Positions 1-8,885 of a stretch of DNA of 64,000 bases are shown here, piece after piece (the stretch's first letter is position 1; the number at the start of each line of letters is the position of its first letter). The stretch comes from Methylobacillus rhizosphaerae. GTDB lineage: Bacteria > Pseudomonadota > Gammaproteobacteria > Burkholderiales > Methylophilaceae. The notes beneath the pieces were generated by a model. The model saw only the letters and a list, made by a program, of their open reading frames with translations, was not told the origin of the DNA and did not search any database. A program made the translations under genes and the position numbers. The stretch spans positions 181,899 to 245,898 of the forward strand of contig NZ_FZOA01000005.1 of NCBI RefSeq assembly GCF_900187985.1, in the 5' to 3' direction.

Positions 1-562
1 TTGCCAGCGCTGCTGCACCGACTTGGGGATTGACATTGACGATCTTGAAATCCTTGAAACTCAGCCCCTTGGATTCAAGCAGGTTGGCAAACGCAATTTC
101 CCACGGGCGGCCACGATGCAAGGCAATACGCTTTCCTTTCAGGTCCTCAATGCTCTGTGCCCCGGATTTTGCCGGCACAACCAGATAGGAATTGCCACTT
201 CGCCCCCAGGGCGCTACCAATTGCACAGTGGGTTTGTTGGCGTTCAGGATCACTGGTGGCAGATCGCCATAAGAAGCAAAATCCACTTTGCCGCTGGCAA
301 ACCCTTCATTAATGATTGGGCCGACTGCGGCGTGTGATGCCGGCACCCATTCAATTTTCACTCCCTGCCTGGCCAAGGTTTCCTCCAGGCCACCTTCGGT
401 CAACGCAGCAGCGCCATTCAGGTAAGTGGTTTTTCCTGCAATGTTGTATGCCACAGCCGCAATACGTACCACCTTGGGCGCTTCCTCCCGAGCCAGGGCA
501 GCAGTGGCTGGTGCAGTGATAAAAGTGATAATAAGCAGCCTATAAAATGCTTTGCGTAACAT
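1..562 (-). CDS. ABC transporter substrate-binding protein, sulfonate/nitrate/taurine type (partial, runs off window start)
   Basis: Translating the minus strand from ATG at 562 gives an open frame to the window edge, 187 codons with the C-terminus missing. It begins with a signal peptide (basic start, hydrophobic core, an A-x-A site near residue 24). A periplasmic binding fold of SsuA/NrtA type follows, with a stretch like KVDFASYGDLPPV and then EDLKGKRIALHRG. Such proteins deliver alkanesulfonates, taurine or sulfate esters to an ABC importer. It lies 175 bp downstream of the desulfinase gene on the same strand, so it may belong to the same sulfur-scavenging operon. The exact ligand cannot be read from the sequence. 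Confidence 0.8.
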   Translation of the reverse strand, partial: MLRKAFYRLLIITFITAPATAALAREEAPKVVRIAAVAYNIAGKTTYLNGAAALTEGGLEETLARQGVKIEWVPASHAAVGPIINEGFASGKVDFASYGDLPPVILNANKPTVQLVAPWGRSGNSYLVVPAKSGAQSIEDLKGKRIALHRGRPWEIAFANLLESKGLSFKDFKIVNVNPQVGAAALA

Positions 563-737
563 GAAAAACTCCAGAAACGATATCGATACTGTTTCAAAAC
601 CCAGTACGGGGCATTTGAAACTCATCAAGAAACAGTGAAAAAACAGTGCGCTCTCCCGTCGTCGGGTAAAACACACTGGAACCTGCAAAGATCACCTGCC
701 CACGCAGTTGCCCGCGTATATAAGTCCGTTGCCAGCG

Positions 738-1793
738 TCATGCAGCCTTGGATTGCAAGCGCTGCAATGCAGCTTGCAAGGGGCGCTGGTCAATCCACTC
801 ATCCAGCTCAAAATCCCGATCCAGCAAGCCATGAATCCACATGAAATTTTTCTGCTTGTCGAACAGGGCAATACGCTCAGGCGTCAGCGCAGGCTCCAGA
901 TGCAGGTGGAAATCGTTGCGGTAGGCGGTTGCGACGCTTTCCGCACCAGCAAACGTCTCATCCTGCAAAATGGCTCTCACCCCTTCCAGATTATGTTTGG
1001 CCCAATCTGCCGCGCGCAGCGTCTGGTAAAGAAAACGGACTACCAGATCAAAATGGTTTTCCAGCAGATGCTCATGCACAGTGATAGGACGCGGGGTGCC
1101 ATTGTTGACACGTACCGCAGGATCAGGATGGCTATCCAGGTCTATCCCCACGACGACACCCAGGCGTTTTGCTGCTTCAACAGCAGAAGCGCCCTTCACA
1201 TATACAGCATCAACATTGCCTGAAATCAGGTCATCCAACCCAGCCCACAATCCCCCCAGTACTTCACGGGTACGACGGGCATCGCCGCGTCCACGCCCTG
1301 CCGCCACCTCTACCAGCTCAACATCATCCAGGGTCAATCCTGCAATGCCCAGCGCCCCCTTATACCCATGCAGGCTCATACCACGGGCAATGCTGCTACC
1401 GCGCACATGCTCCTTGATGGGGTGATCAACAAATGCTGGCAGAGCTAAACGCTTGCCTTTAAGGTGCTGTGGTTCGGTAATTCCAGAATCAGGTCGCACC
1501 AGGATAGCCTGCCATTCGTCTATCCAAGTCAAACCAATCAGTCGCGTAGGCGCATATTGCGCGCGAGCAGCTATCGCAAGCAGGTTTCCACCCTCCCGTA
1601 TCAATGTCGGCAACTGATGATCATAGTGGTGGCGGTTGAATTCCCTGGGGCCCTCCTGCAGTGTGGACACAGCAATACCATCACGCTCAAACTCCTCGGT
1701 CAGCCAGCCCAGTTTGTAGGCAATTCCAGTCGCAGTAGGCACTGGGCAACGGGTAAACCATATTTGATTCAATGCCTCATTTTTCTCGCTCAT
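738..1793 (-). CDS. DszB-like sulfinate desulfinase / binding-protein-like protein
   Basis: A 351-residue cytoplasmic protein of the periplasmic-binding fold, without a signal peptide. The N-terminal RCPVPTATG stretch matches the NCPVPN active-site region of the 2-(2-hydroxyphenyl)benzenesulfinate desulfinase DszB. Cys16 would equal DszB Cys27. His56, Arg66 and Gly69 keep the spacing of DszB His60, Arg70 and Gly73 (recalled from the family). The C-terminal ALFDKQKNFM...FELDEWID region also resembles DszB. DszB cleaves C-S in an aryl sulfinate to release sulfite. The start at 1793 is chosen over an upstream TTG (1808) because GGAGAGG lies 5 bases before it. It follows the aldolase gene by 15 bp. 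The true substrate is unknown. Confidence 0.7.
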   Translation of the reverse strand: MSEKNEALNQIWFTRCPVPTATGIAYKLGWLTEEFERDGIAVSTLQEGPREFNRHHYDHQLPTLIREGGNLLAIAARAQYAPTRLIGLTWIDEWQAILVRPDSGITEPQHLKGKRLALPAFVDHPIKEHVRGSSIARGMSLHGYKGALGIAGLTLDDVELVEVAAGRGRGDARRTREVLGGLWAGLDDLISGNVDAVYVKGASAVEAAKRLGVVVGIDLDSHPDPAVRVNNGTPRPITVHEHLLENHFDLVVRFLYQTLRAADWAKHNLEGVRAILQDETFAGAESVATAYRNDFHLHLEPALTPERIALFDKQKNFMWIHGLLDRDFELDEWIDQRPLQAALQRLQSKAA

Positions 1794-1808
1794 CGCAACC
1801 TCTCCCAA

Positions 1809-2537
1809 TTAACCCAGATCAGTTGCAGGCAACAGGTTCAATGCCTTGGCCTGATCAAAAATCCTGGCCATACGCCATTGCTGGGCCAATACCCCAGGAC
1901 CATAATCTCGCGACCCTCCAATGGCATCAGCCAGTATCTGGATCTGCGCCCCCTCTTCCAGCAGCAAAATGAATTCTGCGGTTTTGCGCAAGCCTTGCCT
2001 GCCCCAGACCGTGGAGCCGCCATTTGCCTCGAGAATCGCCGTGTGATGGGGATTAATCCTGATCTGGTCCAGGATAAAATCCACTTCCTGCTGCCGACGA
2101 TCAATATAGATAGGAATCTCCCGGATCAGGTTATAACGCTGCACCGGTACATAACGGATCGGCAATGTGCGGTGTGTTTGTGCCCAGGCACCAAGATACG
2201 GGGAGTGCACATGAGAGACCGTAGTGATATCGGCATGCTCTCGGAACAGCTTGATATAGCGTCCAGCGCCAGCCGCATTGCCATTCCCCAGTATCAGCCT
2301 GCCTTCAAAATCCACGACAATGGCTTGCAGTTCGCGCTGCTCCCAATTAAATGGGCCGGGATCATTCACAATCACCAGCAGCTCCTCGCCCGGCACACGC
2401 TCAACAAACCCCACCGTGCCATTCGCAGTAATAGTGCCAGTCTGGCGAAATGCGGAAAATGCTGTTTTGGCATCAGCCAATACCTGGGCAGCAAAAGCTT
2501 CCAGGTCGTTTTCTGTATCAATTGCGGTTATCGTCAT
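1809..2537 (-). CDS. class II aldolase/adducin family protein
   Basis: 242 residues with the class II aldolase/adducin head-domain fold. A TITANGTVG stretch near residue 35 and the metal-ligand motif SHVHSPYLGAWAQ near residue 108 are visible. Members cleave or epimerise sugar phosphates or decarboxylate related substrates with a divalent metal. Here the gene leads a two-gene unit with the DszB-like gene, with a sigma-54 promoter about 80 bp upstream and AGAGGT before the ATG. Context suggests handling of the carbon skeleton of an organosulfur compound, but this is inference. The specific reaction is not recognisable. Confidence 0.72.
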   Translation of the reverse strand: MTITAIDTENDLEAFAAQVLADAKTAFSAFRQTGTITANGTVGFVERVPGEELLVIVNDPGPFNWEQRELQAIVVDFEGRLILGNGNAAGAGRYIKLFREHADITTVSHVHSPYLGAWAQTHRTLPIRYVPVQRYNLIREIPIYIDRRQQEVDFILDQIRINPHHTAILEANGGSTVWGRQGLRKTAEFILLLEEGAQIQILADAIGGSRDYGPGVLAQQWRMARIFDQAKALNLLPATDLG

Positions 2538-2614
2538 CTCTTACCTCTGAATTGTCATCAATAACAGGAACTATCTGTCAGGAGCCCGGCTTTCCCGGAC
2601 ACTATGCAATTCAT

Positions 2615-2631
2615 TGGCAAGAGCTGTGCCA
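2615..2631 (-). promoter_or_regulatory. sigma-54 (-24/-12) promoter of the aldolase-desulfinase operon
   Basis: Read on the minus strand this is TGGCACAGCTCTTGCCA: the -24 element TGGCAC and the -12 element TTGC, with exactly 10 bases between the GG and GC dinucleotides as sigma-54 RNA polymerase requires. Transcription would start near 2605, leaving a leader of about 68 bases before the aldolase ATG at 2537. A gene for a sigma-54 activator begins 290 bp away and is divergently transcribed. Confidence 0.7.
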
Positions 2632-2637
2632 TTGAAA

Positions 2638-2857
2638 AAGCAAACCCATCAAATAAAAAAATAATAATTTAAATTCAAATATTTATTAAAATAATATAAT
2701 ATTTAACATTAGATATTGCAGTGTGTATTAATCAACATTTGCGCATATGGCAACACCTACCCACCTGGCATCACTGCTTCAATCACAACAGTCCATTGTT
2801 GCCAGCAGCCATCACCTACATATTCCATTTAATAATATAATTATTAACATATAGTTT
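2638..2857. promoter_or_regulatory. AT-rich divergent control region with possible activator-binding repeats
   Basis: This gene-free stretch separates the aldolase operon from the divergent sigma-54 activator. It is very AT-rich at both ends, as expected for IHF-assisted DNA bending. It contains an inverted repeat CAACA-N6-TGTTG at 2786-2801, and a looser pair GGCAACA at 2749-2755 with TGTTGCC at 2797-2803. These lie 120-190 bp upstream of the -24/-12 promoter, a normal distance for an enhancer-binding protein. Their role as operator is a guess. Confidence 0.35.
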
Positions 2858-2885
2858 TTGTTAGTCTAAATAAGCAGCGTATATT
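2858..2885 (+). promoter_or_regulatory. probable sigma-70 promoter of the sigma-54 activator gene
   Basis: TTGTTA at 2858-2863 and TATATT at 2880-2885 are separated by 16 bases. A start near 2892 would leave a 26-base leader containing AGGAAAG before the ATG at 2918. Confidence 0.45.
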
Positions 2886-2917
2886 GGAAAAAATTTAGTC
2901 AAGGAAAGTCCTGAACA

Positions 2918-4072
2918 ATGCATGCTGAATTATGGAATTATGAGCGCGCATTCGAGAGTGCAGATCATGTGATCATCCATCCAGACCCCAATGCTGTCAG
3001 TCTGTCTGTCCGTGCCAGCGCACTGGTATTCAGCGACCCCCGCTCACAGGGATTGCTGAACCTCATTGAAAAAATCGCAACCAGCAATGCTACGGCCCTT
3101 GTCATCGGCGAGACCGGCACAGGAAAGGAGCTCATTGCCCGGCATATCCATGCACTGAGCAACCGCCGGAATGGCCCATTCCAGGCCATCAATTGCGGAG
3201 CATTCTCGGAAACTCTGGTGGAAAGTGAATTATTTGGCTATGAACGTGGCGCATTCACGGGCGCGACCACGGCCAAGACTGGCTGGTTCGAGTCTGCCAA
3301 CGGCGGCACCCTTTTTCTTGACGAAATTGGCGACCTGCCACAATCCACACAGGTCAAACTACTGAGAGTATTACAGGAGCGTGAAGTCGTACGCCTGGGA
3401 TCACGCAAGGCAACCCCGATTGATGTGCGTTTGATTGCCGCCACCAATGTAGACCTGGAAGAGGCCGTGCGGGCTGGACGTTTCCGCGAGGATCTCTATT
3501 ACCGGATCAAGGTAGTGCCAGTCGATCTGCCGCCATTACGGGAGCGGCCTGGGGATATCCTGCCGCTGGTGGAACATTTCCTGAATGTATACAAGTCACG
3601 CCTGCATACAGACATTCCCAAACTGGCGCCAGAAACGATTCAGCAACTGCTTGAATATCCCTGGCCCGGCAACATTCGCGAGCTGGAAAACGTAATCCAT
3701 CGCGCATTATTGATTTCAACCTCCGGCACCCTGTTTCCCCGTGACCTGGGGCTACCAGCCGTAGGAGCCTTGCGCCTAGACAAACCTGATGCCAGGCCGC
3801 CTGTATTCACGACGCATCACAACCCAGGACAAGAGGAAGCAAACCAGTTGGAGGCCCAAACATCATCATCCAGTGAGTCCTACCAACTGGAGCATGTTTT
3901 CAAGCAGCTGTTTGCATCACCGCCACCCGGCCTGTTTGAACTGGTCAATGCTACCTTGGTCAGGAACGCGTATGCATTCAGCAATCACAACCAGGTACAC
4001 ACTGCAAAACTATTGGGTATCAGTCGCAATATTCTGCGCACCCGATTGAAAGAGCTGAAACTGATCGCCTGA
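2918..4072 (+). CDS. sfnR: sigma-54-dependent transcriptional activator, SfnR-like
   Basis: A 384-residue enhancer-binding protein. The AAA+ domain shows Walker A GETGTGK at 64-70, the sigma-54 contact loop GAFTGA at 111-116 and Walker B LFLDEIGD at 132-139. A Fis-type helix-turn-helix ends the protein ([21 protein letters not shown]). Only about 40 residues precede the AAA+ domain, so there is no receiver or other sensory domain. That is the architecture of SfnR, which drives dimethyl sulfone and methanesulfonate genes in Pseudomonas. The two sigma-54 promoters flanking this gene (2615-2631 and 4732-4747) are its obvious targets. Without a sensor domain, control is probably through its own expression during sulfur limitation (inference). 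Confidence 0.8.
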   Translation: MHAELWNYERAFESADHVIIHPDPNAVSLSVRASALVFSDPRSQGLLNLIEKIATSNATALVIGETGTGKELIARHIHALSNRRNGPFQAINCGAFSETLVESELFGYERGAFTGATTAKTGWFESANGGTLFLDEIGDLPQSTQVKLLRVLQEREVVRLGSRKATPIDVRLIAATNVDLEEAVRAGRFREDLYYRIKVVPVDLPPLRERPGDILPLVEHFLNVYKSRLHTDIPKLAPETIQQLLEYPWPGNIRELENVIHRALLISTSGTLFPRDLGLPAVGALRLDKPDARPPVFTTHHNPGQEEANQLEAQTSSSSESYQLEHVFKQLFASPPPGLFELVNATLVRNAYAFSNHNQVHTAKLLGISRNILRTRLKELKLIA

Positions 4073-4087
4073 ATCAGTTCCAGCATC

Positions 4088-4115
4088 AAAAGCGGTATAT
4101 GCCGCTTCTGGTTTT
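4088..4115. terminator. hairpin between convergent sfnR-like and msuE-like genes
   Basis: A 6-bp stem, AAGCGG at 4090-4095 with CCGCTT at 4102-4107, is flanked by AAAA on the left and, four bases on, by TTTT on the right. It could end transcription from either side. Confidence 0.5.
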
Positions 4116-4667
4116 CTAGGCCACCAGTGTCTGCGGCACATCCTGTTTCAGGAGGAATACTGCCTGTTCCACTGCAGTTTCAACCCGCTTACGGATTGCA
4201 TCACTGGTCAACTGATAGTTGGTGAACTCTGTATCCTTGGCATAAATGGCAGTAGGCGTGGTGTAAATGTTGAAAAAACTCGCCAGCGTGCGCAGCTGAT
4301 AATCAACAACCAACGCATGCTGGTCACTGCCACCAGTTGCCGCAAGAATGGCAACTTTACCTGCCAGTGCCTTGGGATCGAGCAGATCGAAGAAATGTTT
4401 GAGCAAGCCTGTGTAGGACGCCTTGTAAACCGGACTCGCGATCACGATCAGATCTGCCTCTTGCAGTTTTGCATACGCCTCTGCCAGCGGCTCGGGGAAA
4501 TGATTGTATGAAATCGTACTGCCCAGTACCCCTGCGATTTGCGCAATATCAATGATCTCGGCAGGCGCATGCAATTGCTGCGATGCGCTGGCAGCAATCT
4601 CCTCCACCAGTGCCCTGGTCCGGGAAGGTTGCGTCAAACTGCCTGAGATACCTACTATTTTTGCCAT
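4116..4667 (-). CDS. msuE: NAD(P)H-dependent FMN reductase, MsuE/SsuE family
   Basis: 183 residues of the flavodoxin-like NADPH:FMN reductase family. The N-terminal GISGSLTQPSRTRAL is the FMN phosphate loop. The central ASPVYKASYTGLLKHFFDLLD and LAATGGSDQHAL segments are typical of SsuE/MsuE. These enzymes hand reduced FMN to two-component monooxygenases that desulfonate alkanesulfonates, methanesulfonate or dimethyl sulfone. No partner monooxygenase is in the window; it may lie beyond position 1. A near-perfect sigma-54 promoter precedes the gene, tying it to the neighbouring activator. Confidence 0.85.
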   Translation of the reverse strand: MAKIVGISGSLTQPSRTRALVEEIAASASQQLHAPAEIIDIAQIAGVLGSTISYNHFPEPLAEAYAKLQEADLIVIASPVYKASYTGLLKHFFDLLDPKALAGKVAILAATGGSDQHALVVDYQLRTLASFFNIYTTPTAIYAKDTEFTNYQLTSDAIRKRVETAVEQAVFLLKQDVPQTLVA

Positions 4668-4731
4668 TCCTGCTACTCCTGCTCACATTAATCGATTCAC
4701 TTCATGCCATGGCATGCGATGAAATAGATTC

Positions 4732-4747
4732 AGCAAGAAAGGTGCCA
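4732..4747 (-). promoter_or_regulatory. sigma-54 (-24/-12) promoter of msuE
   Basis: On the minus strand the site reads TGGCACCTTTCTTGCT, a full match to TGGCAC-N5-TTGC with 10 bases between GG and GC. Transcription would start near 4721, giving a leader of about 54 bases. The leader carries a 12-bp palindrome, ATGCCATGGCAT, at 4704-4715 whose role is unknown. Confidence 0.8.
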
Positions 4748-5068
4748 GGGCAAAATGTAATTATAAATCAAATACAAACAATAAAGTCCCCCTGATCCAA
4801 CATGGGTAAGTGTTGATTTTGCAGCTGTCATGCTGAATCAGTGCTGATTAACCAGCAGTTATTTTCCGACTGCTTTCATAGCAGCAGATACTTCTGCATC
4901 CATCCAATAAATGACTCATGGATTCATCCAATGCAGTATCCATTATGTCGGCCATCATCCTGACCAATGACATTTTTTTATGTTTGAATTCAATCGACTT
5001 CCGCCAGAATGCCTCTTGCCCCTTAAATCAGGCAATGAAATCACTGGCTGTTTGTACCAGCTTTGAGT

Positions 5069-5074
5069 TAGAAT
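5069..5074 (+). promoter_or_regulatory. -10 element of the SRP RNA gene
   Basis: TAGAAT lies 8 bases before the predicted 5' end of the 4.5S RNA. No convincing -35 element stands at the right distance. The region from 4748 to this point holds nothing else I can recognise apart from the upstream control area of msuE. Confidence 0.4.
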
Positions 5075-5082
5075 TTTGGCTT

Positions 5083-5177
5083 GGCGGGCCTCCCCGCATT
5101 GCAAAGTAGCCAACCTGGTCAGGTCCGGAAGGAAGCAGCCACAACTATTGAAGCAAGTGCCGGGGGTTTGGCTCGCC
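5083..5177 (+). ncRNA. ffs: 4.5S signal recognition particle RNA
   Basis: The core contains the universally conserved SRP hairpin: GGTCAGGTCCGGAAGGAAGC at about 5117-5136, followed by GCAGCC. The ends pair as GGCGGGCC (5083-5090) with GGCTCGCC (5170-5177), closing a single long hairpin of about 95 nt, the size of bacterial 4.5S RNA. It forms the signal recognition particle with Ffh and targets nascent membrane proteins. Location directly before dnaX is common in proteobacteria. End positions may be off by a few bases. Confidence 0.92.
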
Positions 5178-5301
5178 TCTTAAAGAACACTATGTACTAC
5201 GCCTTGATTATCTGGCTCCGGACAACAATTGCCTTGAAATATCATAATCTCAGGTGCAGGCAGTCTCCCGTAACGCATGATACCCATTGAGTTAATACGC
5301 T

Positions 5302-7014
5302 ATGAGCTATCAGGTTCTTGCCCGCAAATGGCGTCCCAAATCCTTTGATGAACTGGTTGGCCAGGAACACGTTGTACGTGCGCTGACCAACGCGCTGGAA
5401 CAGCAACGCCTGCATCATGCCTATCTATTCACTGGCACCCGAGGTGTAGGCAAAACCACGCTATCACGCATTCTGGCAAAATCCCTGAATTGCGAACAAG
5501 GCGTCAGCCCCCGCCCCTGCGGCCAATGTGCAGCCTGCCTGGCCATCGATAAAGGCAGTTTCCTGGATTATGTGGAAATGGATGCCGCCTCCAACCGTGG
5601 CGTCGAGGATATGACCTCACTGCTGGAAAAAGCTGTTTACGCGCCAACCCAGGGCCGCTACAAAGTCTATATGCTGGACGAAGTGCACCAGCTGACCGGC
5701 CATGCGTTCAATGCCATGTTGAAAACGCTGGAAGAGCCTCCGGCCCACGTCAAATTCATTCTTGCCACGACTGACCCGCAAAAAGTCCCGGTCACAGTGC
5801 TGTCGCGCTGCCTGCAATTCAACCTGCGCCAGATGTCTGGCAGTGGTATTGCAGAACACCTGCAACATGTCTTGACCGAAGAGCATATTGTCTTTGAACC
5901 TGTCGCACTGAACCTGATCGGGCGTTCAGCCAATGGTAGTATGCGCGATGCTCTTTCACTGCTGGACCAGGCCATTGCCTATGGCGGCAACAGCGTCAAC
6001 GAAAAAGAAGTACGCGCCATGCTGGGGGCTATCGACCAGGGTTATCTGTTCGAGCTGCTTGGCTCCCTGCTCGCCAATGACGGCAATGCCTTGCTGGAGC
6101 AGGCGCGAGCCATGGAGCAGCGTGCCATATCATTTGACACGGCACTGAATGACCTGGCCAACCTGCTGCATGAAATTGCGATTGCCCAGGCCGTGCCCGG
6201 CAGTATTGCAGATGATCACCCTGAGCGTTCAGCATTGCTGGATTTGGCCTCGCGCTTCAACGCAGAAACCATACAGCTGTATTACCAGATCGCCTTGCTG
6301 GCAAGGCGTGACCTGGGTCTGGCGCCGGATGAGTTTGCCGGCTTCACCATGGCCTTGCTGCGCATGCTGGCCTTCAACCCAGGGGATCAGAAATCTCCCC
6401 CTGCGCACGCGAAGACGGTACCACCAACTGCTGTCACAGCTGCGCCCAGCGAGAGTCCTGTCCGCGCCAGTGCGGCACTTGCAATCAGCACACCATCTGC
6501 CAGTATGCCAGCCACGACACAACCGCCGGCCCCGATGGATAAACGCCAGGAGACAACGCCACCTTCGCCTCCCGCCCCGGCAAATAATCAGGCAAACGCA
6601 GAGGATGTTGAGGCAGTATCTGATTCCGTGACGCGCAGCTTTGATGGGAACTGGCGCACATTGGTCGACCGCCTGAAATTGGGCCTGGCTCGTGCCCTGG
6701 CGCAAAATTGCGAATTGAACAGCTTCGACGAGCACAGCATCATGCTTTCTGTGCCACCATCACAAAAACATCTGCTGGGCATGGGGTATGAAGAAAAGTT
6801 GCAAAGCGCAGTCACGCAATATTTTGGCCGCAAGATCAATATGACTTTTTCCCTGGGCGGCAGTGGCAATACGCCAGCCCAGATGATGAGCCAGGAAAAA
6901 GCCATGCTGCAGGCACAGGCAGAAAACGCCATCCAGAATGATGGGTTTGTGCAAGCGCTGATCAAGGACTTTGGTGCTCACATCATTCCATCCAGTATCA
7001 AACCACTTCAATAA
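5302..7014 (+). CDS. dnaX: DNA polymerase III subunits gamma and tau
   Basis: A 570-residue clamp-loader ATPase. The N-terminal [21 protein letters not shown] is the DnaX signature. Walker [10 protein letters not shown] lies near residue 45, and a zinc-binding set (C at about 64, then CGQCAACL) follows. DEVHQL is Walker B. A proline/alanine-rich linker (about 370-440) leads to the tau-specific C-terminal domain, which binds the polymerase alpha subunit and DnaB. I see no A-rich slippery heptamer with a following hairpin like the one that makes gamma in E. coli, so tau may be the only product. It heads a dnaX-ybaB-recR cluster. Confidence 0.95.
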   Translation: MSYQVLARKWRPKSFDELVGQEHVVRALTNALEQQRLHHAYLFTGTRGVGKTTLSRILAKSLNCEQGVSPRPCGQCAACLAIDKGSFLDYVEMDAASNRGVEDMTSLLEKAVYAPTQGRYKVYMLDEVHQLTGHAFNAMLKTLEEPPAHVKFILATTDPQKVPVTVLSRCLQFNLRQMSGSGIAEHLQHVLTEEHIVFEPVALNLIGRSANGSMRDALSLLDQAIAYGGNSVNEKEVRAMLGAIDQGYLFELLGSLLANDGNALLEQARAMEQRAISFDTALNDLANLLHEIAIAQAVPGSIADDHPERSALLDLASRFNAETIQLYYQIALLARRDLGLAPDEFAGFTMALLRMLAFNPGDQKSPPAHAKTVPPTAVTAAPSESPVRASAALAISTPSASMPATTQPPAPMDKRQETTPPSPPAPANNQANAEDVEAVSDSVTRSFDGNWRTLVDRLKLGLARALAQNCELNSFDEHSIMLSVPPSQKHLLGMGYEEKLQSAVTQYFGRKINMTFSLGGSGNTPAQMMSQEKAMLQAQAENAIQNDGFVQALIKDFGAHIIPSSIKPLQ

Positions 7015-7030
7015 ATCCGGAGGTATCAAC

Positions 7031-7357
7031 ATGATGAAAGGTGGCTTGGGCAACCTGATGAAACAGGCCCAGCAAATGCAGGACAATATGAAACGCGCCC
7101 AGGAAGAACTGGGCAAAGTGGAGGTTGAAGGCCAGTCTGCTTCAGGTTTGGTCAAAATCACCATGACCTGTCGCCACGAAGTACGCCGCGTCAGTATTGA
7201 TGACAGCCTGCTCAGTGATGACAAGGATATGCTGGAAGACTTGATTGCCACAGCATTCAATGATGCGGCCCGCAAGGCCGAAACCACCACACAGGAACGC
7301 ATGAGTGGCCTGACTGCCGGCCTGCCGTTGCCTCCTGGCATGAAACTGCCATTCTAA
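7031..7357 (+). CDS. ybaB: nucleoid-associated protein, YbaB/EbfC family
   Basis: 108 residues, the usual size. It begins [17 protein letters not shown] and ends [12 protein letters not shown], both hallmark ends of the family. The ATG at 7031 is chosen over an in-frame upstream start because GGAGGT lies 7 bases before it. YbaB dimers bind and bridge DNA. The position between dnaX and recR is conserved widely in bacteria and supports the call. Confidence 0.95.
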   Translation: MMKGGLGNLMKQAQQMQDNMKRAQEELGKVEVEGQSASGLVKITMTCRHEVRRVSIDDSLLSDDKDMLEDLIATAFNDAARKAETTTQERMSGLTAGLPLPPGMKLPF

Positions 7358-7363
7358 TCACTC

Positions 7364-7963
7364 ATGCGCAATCCACCTGCTCTGGAACAACTGGTAGAGG
7401 CCTTGCGCTGTTTACCAGGCGTCGGGCCAAAATCCGCATTGCGCATGGCTTATTACCTGTTGCAGCGCGACCGTAAGGGGGCTGGGCTATTGGCCCAGTC
7501 GCTGGACCAGGCCCTGCAGGTTGTCAGCCATTGCGGCTTATGCAACAACTTCAGCGAGCAGGAAGTTTGCCCGTTATGTACCTCCCCTGCCCGCGATCAC
7601 TCCCTGCTCTGCATTGTGGAAATGCCCAGTGACCTGATGATGCTGGAACAAACCCAGTCCTATAATGGCATGTATTTCGTACTAATGGGTCGATTGTCAC
7701 CACTGGATGGCATAGGGCCGCGCGATATTCACCTGGACAAGTTATTGAAGCGCGCCCAGGATGGAGAAGTGGAAGAAGTCATCCTCGCCACCAACTACAC
7801 AGTGGAAGGAGAAGCTACGGCCCATTATGTCAGCGAATTGCTGCGGGCTCGTGGCCTGAAGGTCAGCCGCATTGCACGCGGCCTTCCTATGGGTGGTGAA
7901 ATCGAGCATGTGGATAGTGGCACACTGGCCCAGGCCATGCTTGAACGGCGCAACGTCCGCTAA
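7364..7963 (+). CDS. recR: recombination mediator protein RecR
   Basis: 199 residues. A helix-hairpin-helix near residue 15 ([18 protein letters not shown]) is followed by a zinc finger with [16 protein letters not shown] at about 57-72. A Toprim domain ([14 protein letters not shown]) and the C-terminal [17 protein letters not shown] motif complete the family pattern. RecR works with RecO and RecF to load RecA on gapped DNA. It follows ybaB by 6 bp in a probable operon. Confidence 0.95.
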   Translation: MRNPPALEQLVEALRCLPGVGPKSALRMAYYLLQRDRKGAGLLAQSLDQALQVVSHCGLCNNFSEQEVCPLCTSPARDHSLLCIVEMPSDLMMLEQTQSYNGMYFVLMGRLSPLDGIGPRDIHLDKLLKRAQDGEVEEVILATNYTVEGEATAHYVSELLRARGLKVSRIARGLPMGGEIEHVDSGTLAQAMLERRNVR

Positions 7964-8123
7964 CACCGCTTTCACAGGTGTGTGTGGCTTGAAACCACCT
8001 ATCTCAACGCTTACCCGCTCTTTGTTAATCTGGCACTTACGGGGGCGTGAATTGAAACAAGGAAGCTGTGAAGGCTGACGCCGTTAAATCCACTTGCACC
8101 CTTCACAGGTACGTGAATTGAAC
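7964..8123. CRISPR. degenerate three-repeat CRISPR remnant (type I-C-like repeats)
   Basis: Three related segments end in a TTGAAAC-like motif at 7995, 8058 and 8123, so the period is 63-65 bp, as in arrays with roughly 32-bp repeats and 31-34-bp spacers. Repeat 2 ends GCGTGAATTGAAAC, repeat 3 ACGTGAATTGAAC (one A lost) and repeat 1 GTGTGGCTTGAAAC. Repeats 1 and 3 share TTCACAGGT upstream of that end. In repeat 3 GCACC and GGTAC form an imperfect stem, as in type I-C repeats. No cas gene lies in the window. The repeats differ too much for a working array, so I read this as a decayed relic; chance similarity is possible. Confidence 0.5.
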
Positions 8124-8177
8124 ACAGCCTACCGAGAGCACTACTACCGGTCTGACGTCTCAAAGCAGCTACTGACG

Positions 8178-8885
8178 CTAGCTTGCTGAAGGCTGTTCCG
8201 CTATCGAGGAAACCGGGCATGGGTCATCCAGCCAATTGACCAGGCAGCTTTCCAGATCCTCAACGGATTGCACGGCATAATCCGCTCCCCACTGCAATGG
8301 ACGGTCATGTTCATCAATATAGCCATATAATGCAACGACAGCAGGCATGCCAGCCGCCTTTCCTGCCTCGATATCACGTTGCGCATCGCCAATATAAATA
8401 CACGCATCCGGCGGCACTGCAGCTTGATCGCATGCCATCAAGATAGGATCAGGATATGGCTTGGGGCGTGGCGCATCATCCCCACATACCAGGCAGACCG
8501 CGCGCTGCTCCAGCCCCAATGCTGTTAGAAACGGGGCGGAAAACCTTCTTGGCTTGTTGGTGACGACTCCCCACTGCAAACCTGCGGCTTCAATCTTATG
8601 CAGTAATTCCGCCATGCCTGCAAACAAGGTCGGTGACTTGATGTAGACCTCATCATACAGTGCAAGATATTCATCACGCATCACGGAAAACCCAGGACTC
8701 TCTGGTGTCAGGCCAAACCCCACACCCAGCAGCCCCTTGGTACCATGGGACGCAAATGGTCGAATAACCACCTGATCCAAGGCAGGTAATCCATGGCGCT
8801 CCCGTTGCAGGTTAAGTGCAAGTCCAAGATCCGGCGCCGTATCTGCCAGCGTACCATCAAGGTCAAACAAAACCAGCCGCTTCAT
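8178..8885 (-). CDS. mupP: HAD-family phosphatase, MupP/Gph type
   Basis: 235 residues of the haloacid dehalogenase superfamily. [14 protein letters not shown] at residues 7-20 holds the nucleophile Asp and acid Asp; [13 protein letters not shown] carries motif II Thr; PKPYPDP and [16 protein letters not shown] supply motif III Lys and motif IV Asp. It is annotated as phosphoglycolate phosphatase in many genomes. The sequence and the linkage to ubiG fit MupP better: MupP dephosphorylates MurNAc-6-phosphate in the anhydro-MurNAc recycling bypass. amgK and murU are not in this window, so Gph remains possible. Its start overlaps the ubiG stop by 4 bases (ATGA). Confidence 0.75.
   Translation of the reverse strand: MKRLVLFDLDGTLADTAPDLGLALNLQRERHGLPALDQVVIRPFASHGTKGLLGVGFGLTPESPGFSVMRDEYLALYDEVYIKSPTLFAGMAELLHKIEAAGLQWGVVTNKPRRFSAPFLTALGLEQRAVCLVCGDDAPRPKPYPDPILMACDQAAVPPDACIYIGDAQRDIEAGKAAGMPAVVALYGYIDEHDRPLQWGADYAVQSVEDLESCLVNWLDDPCPVSSIAEQPSAS

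Noticed and set aside
640..680. CCCGACGACGGG hairpin after the desulfinase gene as a terminator
   Set aside because: The short stem is not followed directly by T residues, so it does not clearly separate the desulfinase from the binding-protein gene.
1464..2564. A 366-codon plus-strand frame opposite the desulfinase and aldolase genes
   Set aside because: Low-complexity composition rich in His, Gln and Arg, no domain, and the minus-strand genes are clear family members.
2615..2631. The same sigma-54 site read on the plus strand as a promoter for the activator gene
   Set aside because: The plus-strand reading has weaker -24 and -12 elements and a 300-bp leader. The minus-strand reading is closer to consensus, and the activator has its own -35/-10 pair.
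5990..6910. Possible programmed frameshift site in dnaX
   Set aside because: The short A-runs near 6002 and 6895 are not slippery heptamers in the right frame and no strong hairpin follows.
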